The notes under the pieces were generated by a model. That model was not told the origin of the DNA, ran no database searches, and saw nothing but the letters and a program-made list of their open reading frames with translations. Below are positions 58,638 through 64,000 of a stretch of 64,000 bases of DNA, piece by piece. How positions within the stretch are numbered: position 1 is the stretch's first letter; each line of letters starts with the position of its first letter. The stretch spans positions 62,001-126,000 of the forward strand of contig JACQBA010000001.1 in the NCBI GenBank assembly GCA_016194745.1. Direction: 5' to 3'. This stretch comes from Elusimicrobiota bacterium. Lineage in GTDB: Bacteria; Elusimicrobiota; Elusimicrobia; UBA1565; JACRDR01. The position numbers and the translations under genes were made by a program.

Positions 58638-59879
58638 CTACGGCAGCTCGCGGCGGAGCTGCTGGCTGCGGAGGATATGCTCGATGCTGGGTTCAGGCCG
58701 CGTGGGCCAGATCGCCGCCGCCGCCCGCCTGAAATCCACTTGAGCGAGGATTCCGATCGAATGGTCGCCGTTGTGGCCGTCGCGGACCGCGTTGATCCCG
58801 TACCCGTAGCCGAGGATCGCCTGGAAGGACCGTTCCTTCGATAGAAACGATAGCCCGCCTCCGACTCCGGAATGCGAACGCGAACCGGATAGTTGACCGG
58901 GCGATAGCGAGACGAAGGCGGTCCCGCCGGTCAGCATCGCGGTCCACCGGACCCGATCGCGAGAGAGAGGAACAATGTAGCGCCCGCCGAGCAGCGCGAA
59001 GTTCCGGGCACTCAACTCTTGATGGTAATAGCCCGGCAAGGACAGTGGGAACTCCGACGCCATCGGGAGGTCGCCGCCGACGCGGTAGGCGCTGAATCGA
59101 TCCGGTCGAAGGGTTGTCCCGGCCGTCAGTCCGGCCATGAAGCGGCTCTTGGACCCAGGCGGGTTGTAGACGAACTGCGCTCTCGTCCAGAAAAGCTGGG
59201 AGTCGCCTTCGATCCGCCGGTCTCCGCCGTATCCATAGTCGGTCGGATTGAGACGGTAGCGCCCCTCCTGCCAAACGGACAGCTCGAGGGCCAACAGCGG
59301 GACCATCACCGGCTCGATTCCTCCGAAACGAAGGCCCGTGCGGACGACTATCTCGGTTTGATCCCTCGGAGTCTCAAACCCCGGCTCCGTGTCGGTGTTG
59401 CTCCTGTAGGAGGCATAGTGCCCCTCGAGCCGAACGATGCCCGCCAGCGGCACTTTCCCCAATCCCGGAAAGTCGTGGTACACGGCCGCGCCGAGACGGG
59501 CGCCGTCTCCCGAGAACGACTCGCCGCGAAGGTATCGTCCCGCGCGGATCTCTGAGTAATCGTCCGCGAACGCTCCGCCGGCGATGGCGAATCCGACGTC
59601 GGTCTTGCGCCCCAACAGCGACTTGATGCCTACCTCCGCATCCAAATACCCGGGAGCCAGCGCCAGGCGCAATGTCTCGCGGCCGCCGAGAAAGGCCGGC
59701 TGGTTAAGGTGATAATACAGATAGCCTGCGACCGGTCCTCGTCCGCTCAGGTCGCGGCTCGCGCCCGCTTGAAGGAGATGCCGCTTCTCAGGATCTATCT
59801 GCCCCAAAGCGGGAAGGGATAGGCTCGCCGCCAGGAGCGCCGCGAGGAATCCACTCCGAACGTGCGTGACGGCCCTCAG
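58638..59879 (-). CDS. Outer-membrane beta-barrel protein with predicted CTG start
   Basis: A 413-residue protein rich in amphipathic strands (LAALPGYLDAEVGI-type, YRLNPTDYGYGGDRRI, SFQAILGYGYGINAV). The segment before the first in-frame TTG (59807) is a perfect signal peptide, ending SLSLPALGQ, and the only start covering it is CTG at 59879, which overlaps the upstream TGA as CTGA exactly as ATGA/GTGA do elsewhere. A sequencing error or TTG start would truncate the signal. It lies in the WbqC operon and could be a glycan-linked porin or assembly barrel. It has no C-terminal Phe. Confidence 0.68.
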   Translation of the reverse strand: MRAVTHVRSGFLAALLAASLSLPALGQIDPEKRHLLQAGASRDLSGRGPVAGYLYYHLNQPAFLGGRETLRLALAPGYLDAEVGIKSLLGRKTDVGFAIAGGAFADDYSEIRAGRYLRGESFSGDGARLGAAVYHDFPGLGKVPLAGIVRLEGHYASYRSNTDTEPGFETPRDQTEIVVRTGLRFGGIEPVMVPLLALELSVWQEGRYRLNPTDYGYGGDRRIEGDSQLFWTRAQFVYNPPGSKSRFMAGLTAGTTLRPDRFSAYRVGGDLPMASEFPLSLPGYYHQELSARNFALLGGRYIVPLSRDRVRWTAMLTGGTAFVSLSPGQLSGSRSHSGVGGGLSFLSKERSFQAILGYGYGINAVRDGHNGDHSIGILAQVDFRRAAAAIWPTRPEPSIEHILRSQQLRRELP

Positions 59880-60043
59880 GAAAGGTACGCATCGGCGTCG
59901 AAGGTACGCAGCAGATTCCCGCGATAGAGCTTCTTTCCGAACCGTTGAATCAAGCGCTCTTTCTTCAAAAGTCCATGCTCGGGGACGCCGTCCATCGCGA
60001 ACCCCAGAGGAATCCGTTTGGATCTTTGGTATTTCTTCCTCAT
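59876..60043 (-). CDS. Conserved-looking 55-residue protein
   Basis: A very short gene: ATG at 60043 after a strong GGAGGTTAT, TGA at 59876. The product is basic (MRKKYQRSKRIPLGF start) with a middle helix (LLKKERLIQRFGKKLYR) and an acidic end (FDADAYLS). It fills the gap between the PIG-L and barrel genes with no spare sequence, and its stop overlaps the barrel's CTG start. The ribosome-binding site and tight packing support coding. Function unknown. Confidence 0.65.
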   Translation of the reverse strand: MRKKYQRSKRIPLGFAMDGVPEHGLLKKERLIQRFGKKLYRGNLLRTFDADAYLS

Positions 60044-60063
60044 ATAACCTCCGGTCGGCGTGG

Positions 60064-60819
60064 TCAGGTCAGACGCAGGCGCATGATCTCGAGGCCCTCC
60101 GCATAGTCGACTCCGATATAGCGCCCGTACAGCGTCACGGCATCCTTATAATGCTCGGTCCCCAAGCCCCTGGCCGCGAATTGGCTGGAGTGAGTCCGAA
60201 TCGCGTCCATCTTGATTTGGAAGGTGTCGGAGATGTCCACGAACGCCTGCGGATGAAAGGCGACGTTGACGGAATGGCAGCTCGTGGGCGAATAGCAATA
60301 CAGGTCGAAGTATCGCAAACGCTGGCTCGACATGCAGGCGTCGTAGACGAGCTTATGGTCGAGATGGAGGTTCGCCAGGCAATGCGTGAACATGGCGGCG
60401 GGCTTGAATTCCCGGACAAGCTCGTCCATCAGACCCACCAGCTCATGGGTCTTCATGTCTTCCACGCGAGAACACTTGTTGGGCGTCAACAGTCGGATGT
60501 CGCAACCCAGGATCTTCGCCGCCTTCTTGGCTTCTTCGCGCCGGGATCGAAGGTGGTTCGGGATGCTTACGACGGCCATGGTCACGTTGGCCCCCGCGCG
60601 GGTAAGCTTGGCCAGAGTCCCGCCGATGCCCAATTCGAGATCATCCGGATGAGCGCCGATGGCGAGAACGGTCTGCCCGACGTATTTCGAAAGGATATGG
60701 GGCCTCCCGGGACGAACGGCGGCCTCCGCGCCGCGAGCCGATGTGCCATCTATAGAATCGACGCATCCCCTCTTTAGGGAAAGGCGACCGTTCTTCATGG
60801 TACCGGTCTCCATGGTCAT
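60064..60819 (-). CDS. PIG-L/LmbE-type deacetylase
   Basis: A 251-residue zinc-dependent deacetylase with AIGAHPDDLELGIGG (metal-binding HPDD) and LHLDHKLVYDA, plus an RSRREEAKKAAKILG helix typical of the family. Members deacetylate N-acetyl sugars linked to small molecules or glycans. ATG at 60819 overlaps the WbqC-like stop as ATGA. In this operon it may trim a sugar precursor. Confidence 0.88.
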   Translation of the reverse strand: MTMETGTMKNGRLSLKRGCVDSIDGTSARGAEAAVRPGRPHILSKYVGQTVLAIGAHPDDLELGIGGTLAKLTRAGANVTMAVVSIPNHLRSRREEAKKAAKILGCDIRLLTPNKCSRVEDMKTHELVGLMDELVREFKPAAMFTHCLANLHLDHKLVYDACMSSQRLRYFDLYCYSPTSCHSVNVAFHPQAFVDISDTFQIKMDAIRTHSSQFAARGLGTEHYKDAVTLYGRYIGVDYAEGLEIMRLRLT

Positions 60820-61535
60820 CGTGCGATCGCCGCAGGGCTGCCTTTCAGCACCTCGGCGCTGCGGGCGCCGCAATTGAGAAGAAGGTCTAGCACCGAAAGT
60901 CTCTCAACGAATTCCCCCGCGTCCGGAAGCTGGGGATAGCGCGGGTGATTGAACTCCTGCCAACGAACCTCGATGCCCGCCCGCTGGAACGCCTCAACGT
61001 CCAGGTACTGCCTGGAGGCCCCTCCTCCCGCCAGATAGACGTCCGCACCGACCGCCTTGCAGAGATTGAGCACCATTTCGGATTTGGCGCCGAGGATGTT
61101 TAGATCGGCGCTGTGCACAATCGGAGTCCTGATATCTAGCGCCTCGCGGCAGAGCGAGATGATCTCCTTGTTAATGTCCGCCAATTTTTCCCAAGGCCTA
61201 TCCAGCAGACTCGCCAGAGTCGGCTCATAGGTCTCAAAGAACTCGGCGGACCTATAGGCATGGGTCAGCGTCAGCATCATTTTGCGCCCCCAGCGCAGGC
61301 GCCCATCCCTGCTGTTGTCGATCGTCTTATCGAGAAATCGCTCGTCCCGGGAGCGTTGATTGACCGGCACCGTGATCCACCGTGGTCCGATCGGCGTCTT
61401 GATCATCGTGCGATTCTGGAAGCTCTGACGTTCGAATTGGACGTGATCCACAAGCACGAAAAGATCCGCCTTCATCATCTTGTCGAAATATCCGATCCAG
61501 GGAAAGAAATTCGGTTGATGCGCAGCGACGATCAT
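60816..61535 (-). CDS. WbqC-family protein
   Basis: A 239-residue protein beginning IVAAHQPNFFPWIGYFDK, the diagnostic N-terminus of the WbqC family found in O-antigen and glycan gene clusters; also VDHVQFERQSFQNR and YLAGGGASRQYLD. Members are thought to act on nucleotide-sugar or glycan-linked amino groups but the reaction is not firmly known. GAGGAGGTG precedes ATG 61535. First gene of a four-gene operon (WbqC, PIG-L, 55-residue protein, barrel). Confidence 0.88.
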   Translation of the reverse strand: MIVAAHQPNFFPWIGYFDKMMKADLFVLVDHVQFERQSFQNRTMIKTPIGPRWITVPVNQRSRDERFLDKTIDNSRDGRLRWGRKMMLTLTHAYRSAEFFETYEPTLASLLDRPWEKLADINKEIISLCREALDIRTPIVHSADLNILGAKSEMVLNLCKAVGADVYLAGGGASRQYLDVEAFQRAGIEVRWQEFNHPRYPQLPDAGEFVERLSVLDLLLNCGARSAEVLKGSPAAIAR

Positions 61536-61559
61536 CGTTACACCTCCTCTATGGTGAAG

Positions 61560-61603
61560 AGTTTAAATCTGCCGGCCGATGCGAACCATAGTAGACCTGT
61601 AAC
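61560..61603 (-). promoter_or_regulatory. Shared 18-base box promoter, site 10 (WbqC operon)
   Basis: On the minus strand GTTACA-N6-CTATGG (61586-61603), exactly 20 bases, TAAACT (61560-61565). The gene starts at 61535. Confidence 0.75.
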
Positions 61604-61652
61604 TTCTCTATGCATGCGACTTGAACGCCCGCCATCGAGGAAGCAAAAAACC

Positions 61653-61696
61653 GTTACACCCCGGCTATGGGCGATGCTTCCGACGCCCTCTATAAT
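61653..61696 (+). promoter_or_regulatory. Shared 18-base box promoter, site 11 (ACT-domain genes)
   Basis: GTTACA-N6-CTATGG at 61653-61670, exactly 20 bases, TATAAT at 61691-61696. It is divergent from site 10. Confidence 0.78.
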
Positions 61697-61719
61697 GTAG
61701 GCGATAAACGGAGACGATC

Positions 61720-62145
61720 ATGAACCTTCAGCCCATGACGCAGTACAACGTGATGTTGGACGACACCACCCCCGGCGGCGTCGGAAAGCTCGCGGACGTT
61801 CTCTCCCGAGAGCGGATCCGATTCGGCTCCGCCGTCACCGCCTCCGTCGGCCGGGGAATTTCGCTGCAGTTCCTGGCCAAAAGGGACTCGGGTCTCCGGC
61901 GTCGTCTGGAGAAGAAGGGGATGCGCGTGCGCGAGGATCAGGTTTTCCAACTCGAGATGCCGAACCATCAATGGGAGTTCTACAAGCTGGCCAAGGCGCT
62001 TACGGATGCCGGGATCAGCGTCCTGTCTCTGCACAGTGCCTCGGACGGCGATACCGTCCGCATGGTGCTTGCCGTCGACCAGGCGGCCAACGCCGTCGAC
62101 GTTGTCGCCAGGCTTGGATACAACCCGGATTACTCGGTCGTCTGA
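61720..62145 (+). CDS. Double ACT-domain protein
   Basis: A 141-residue protein with two ACT-like repeats (VMLDDTTPGGVGKLADVLSR; WEFYKLAKALTDAGISVLSL). ACT domains bind amino acids or other small ligands and usually regulate enzymes; here there is no catalytic part, so a stand-alone sensor is likely. CGGAGACG precedes the ATG. It is co-transcribed with the next gene (37-base gap) under box site 11. Confidence 0.82.
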   Translation: MNLQPMTQYNVMLDDTTPGGVGKLADVLSRERIRFGSAVTASVGRGISLQFLAKRDSGLRRRLEKKGMRVREDQVFQLEMPNHQWEFYKLAKALTDAGISVLSLHSASDGDTVRMVLAVDQAANAVDVVARLGYNPDYSVV

Positions 62146-62182
62146 ACGCTACGTACTGCTAATAAAGGAAAAGGAACCACCG

Positions 62183-62545
62183 ATGCCAAGACAAGTTCGC
62201 GCGCGATACGACATCATCGTCAAGAACAAGACCGGTGAGCTCACCAAGCTCGCCAAGGTCTTGACCATCGAAGGAGTCGACATCAGCGAGATCACGATCT
62301 CCAGCGTGGATGGGATCTCCTCCGTCCAAATCAGCGCCCCGATCGACTCGGCGCTGCCGGACAAGCTGCGGCGCCACGGCCACAAGGTGCTCGAGCACGG
62401 GCCAGGAGACGGCGACACGCCGGATACGCCGAAAGTCGTCCGCGACCTCTTCCGCAGTCTCGTCCGCCGCGGTCTGCGGGTTGACTCCGTCTACCGCTCC
62501 GGCGGCAGGAAGAAAAGCACGATCCTCACCGTCGACAAACCCTGA
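62183..62545 (+). CDS. ACT-domain protein
   Basis: A 120-residue protein with an ACT domain at ~8-75 (YDIIVKNKTGELTKLAKVLT, GVDISEITISSVDGISSVQI) and a basic tail (RRGLRVDSVYRSGGRKKS). It probably works with the preceding ACT protein as a ligand-binding pair. AAGGAAAAGGAA precedes ATG at 62183. The longer frame starting at 62006 is a shadow. Confidence 0.8.
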   Translation: MPRQVRARYDIIVKNKTGELTKLAKVLTIEGVDISEITISSVDGISSVQISAPIDSALPDKLRRHGHKVLEHGPGDGDTPDTPKVVRDLFRSLVRRGLRVDSVYRSGGRKKSTILTVDKP

Positions 62546-62560
62546 GCTTCGACGCGGGGG

Positions 62561-64000
62561 TCACTTCGCGGGGGGACGCCCGGCCTGTTGTTCCTGCTCC
62601 ACCAGCCGCTCGACACCCGCGCGACGAATGCGGCGATACTTCTTGGCGTAGCCCGGCTTGGTGATCTGGCGTCCGCGGCTGATGACGAAGGAGTCCGGCG
62701 GGACGTCGTCCGTGACGCTGGTTCCGGTAGCGATGAAGCTTCCGGCCCCAAGCCGCACGGGCGCGATCGCCTGAGAGGCGCTGCCGATGAAGACGTCGTC
62801 CTCGATCACGGTCCGCTGCTTCACCGGTCCGCCGTCCGAATTGCAGGTGATGAACCCGCAGCCGATGTTCACATTTTTCCCCACCTGCGCGTCCCCGATA
62901 AAGCTCAGGTGGAGAGCCTTGGTGCGCGAGCCGATGGTCGCGTTCTTGAGCTCCACAAAGTTGCCGATCAGCACGTCGTCGTCAAGATGGCAGCCGCCTC
63001 GCACGCGGGCGTAGGGGCCGACCTCGCATCTCCGGCCGATCCGGCTGCCGTCCACCACGCAGCCTTGGCGGATCATCGCTCCGGCCCCGATTTCGGAATC
63101 CGTGATGCGGCAGTGTCCCTCGATCCGAGCGCCCGGCTCCAGCACCGAGTTGACCAAGACGGCGTCAGCCTCGATGCGGACGTCCTTTCCGATTTGGCAT
63201 CTGGAATCGATGATCGTCGTGTCCGGATTCTGGAGAGAGACCCCGCTGCGCATCCACCGGCGATTGATCCGCTCCCGCAGGATAGACTCCGCCCTCGCCA
63301 GCTCCGCGAGATCGTTGATGCCTAATGCCTGGGTCGAGTCCTCGAATCTGAATTTCACGACTTTCCGGCCCGATTGCCGCAGGACTTTCACCGTATCGGT
63401 CAAATAGTACTCGCCTTTTGCGTTGCGAGCGTCTACGCGCCCTAACGCCTCGAGCAGGCTCCTCGCGTCGAAGCAATAGATGCCGCTGTTGATCTCGCGA
63501 ATTCCCCGCTCCTCGGGGGTGCAATCCGCTTCCTCGCGGATGGCCTCGATCTCCTCGCCCCTGGAGATGATCCTCCCGTAGCCGCTGGGGTCATCCAGCA
63601 TCGCGGTACCGACCGTCGCCGACGCGCCGGCTTCGTCGTGCCGCGAGATCATGGCCGTCAACGTTTCGGGCTCGATGAGCATGCCGTCGCCGTTCAATAC
63701 GAGGACGCTTCCCGTCTCGGGCCCGAAAAGACTCTCGGCCGCGCGCACCGCGTGGGCCGTGCCCGCTTGGATATCCTGGCGGAAATAGCGCACGTCGGGG
63801 TAGGCGCGGCAAGCGTCGCGCAGGTCTTGCTCGCCGTGCCCCACGATCAACGACAGCGAGCGGTGCGGCACCGCTAGGCAGGCGTCAAGGACGTAGTGAA
63901 TTAGCGGGCGAAAAAGGACCGGATTCACGACCTTGGGAAGCTTCGTGTTCATTCTCTTTCCCAAGCCCGCGGCCAGTATGAGAATATGAGGTGGAGTGTT
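62561..64000 (-). CDS. glmU: GlmU homologue (bifunctional), 5' end cut by window edge
   Basis: About 479 residues are visible, missing only the first few. N-terminal uridylyltransferase: ILILAAGLGKRM, NGDGMLIEPETL, REINSGIYCF, GEYYLTDTV. C-terminal left-handed beta-helix acetyltransferase: HLSFIGDAQVGKNVNIGCG, ITCNSDGG, DDVFIGSASQAIAPV. The catalytic His of HLSxIGD is kept; NYDG reads NSDG. GlmU makes UDP-GlcNAc, the substrate used by WecB and the polysaccharide synthases in this window. The window ends inside the gene. Confidence 0.88.
   Translation of the reverse strand, partial: NTPPHILILAAGLGKRMNTKLPKVVNPVLFRPLIHYVLDACLAVPHRSLSLIVGHGEQDLRDACRAYPDVRYFRQDIQAGTAHAVRAAESLFGPETGSVLVLNGDGMLIEPETLTAMISRHDEAGASATVGTAMLDDPSGYGRIISRGEEIEAIREEADCTPEERGIREINSGIYCFDARSLLEALGRVDARNAKGEYYLTDTVKVLRQSGRKVVKFRFEDSTQALGINDLAELARAESILRERINRRWMRSGVSLQNPDTTIIDSRCQIGKDVRIEADAVLVNSVLEPGARIEGHCRITDSEIGAGAMIRQGCVVDGSRIGRRCEVGPYARVRGGCHLDDDVLIGNFVELKNATIGSRTKALHLSFIGDAQVGKNVNIGCGFITCNSDGGPVKQRTVIEDDVFIGSASQAIAPVRLGAGSFIATGTSVTDDVPPDSFVISRGRQITKPGYAKKYRRIRRAGVERLVEQEQQAGRPPAK

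Noticed and set aside
61537..61554. A further GTTACA-N6-CTATGG match on the plus strand
   Set aside because: No -10 hexamer lies 20 bases downstream, and the bases are the ribosome-binding site of the WbqC-like gene read on the opposite strand.

Overview
The window is GC-rich and gene-dense. It comes from a Gram-negative-type bacterium, shown by outer-membrane barrels, lipoproteins, a Wzm/Wzt-type exporter and an NfrA-like secretin. Nothing fixes the taxonomy. The abundance of radical SAM and TPR proteins and the mosaic domain fusions suggest an uncultivated lineage such as Elusimicrobiota, but that is a low-confidence inference. I see no insertion sequence, prophage, rRNA or CRISPR array. 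Genes within operons are mostly joined by 4-base ATGA/GTGA overlaps.

Region 1 (1-6631, minus strand): one operon of six radical SAM enzymes, four of them short paralogues, one with a corrinoid-type N-terminus and one with a SPASM-type C-terminus, followed by a truncated metallo-beta-lactamase-fold gene. A TTGACA-N18-TAAGCT promoter starts it. Region 2 (6784-9913): a membrane-anchored protein with an acidic calcium-binding-like domain, converging on a sulfatase-fold enzyme and a small lipoprotein. Region 3 (9952-25513, minus): a second radical SAM operon. From its promoter it encodes a signal-peptidase/beta-helix fusion, two glycosyltransferases, an ABC-2 permease, an ABC ATPase fused to a pseudo-aminotransferase, four radical SAM genes (one a double enzyme) and a small beta-helix protein. 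Region 4 (25614-29592): a methyltransferase, and divergently a 38-residue peptide gene with a lasso-leader-like motif, overlapped by a GT4 glycosyltransferase and a TMTC-type membrane glycosyltransferase. Together regions 3 and 4 look like an undescribed peptide/glycan surface system.

Region 5 (29589-34847): a secreted protein, a membrane SRPBCC protein, tRNA-Thr, three covarying hairpin repeats, and a response regulator with a hybrid kinase. Region 6 (34923-43900): a Dps-like protein, a cupin, a FecR-like protein, two histidine kinases, a PhoB-type regulator, a tiny membrane protein, a sugar nucleotidyltransferase, and an isocitrate lyase homologue.

Region 7 (45111-61535, minus): an exopolysaccharide locus. 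It combines an NfrA/NfrB/WecB core, known in E. coli for a c-di-GMP-dependent ManNAc polysaccharide, with PNAG-like parts: a PilZ-like/GT2 synthase, a deacetylase and a giant TPR-deacetylase-barrel protein. WbqC, PIG-L, a 55-residue protein and a barrel form an upstream operon. Region 8 (61720-64000): two ACT-domain proteins and a truncated GlmU homologue.

The main regulatory observation is that eleven promoters between 34.9 and 61.7 kb share an 18-base box, GTTACA-N6-CYATGG-like, exactly 20 bases before the -10 hexamer. They would place the stress genes, both kinases, the PhoB-type regulator and the polysaccharide operons in one regulon. Several genes also appear to be leaderless, with the -10 hexamer exactly six bases before ATG.
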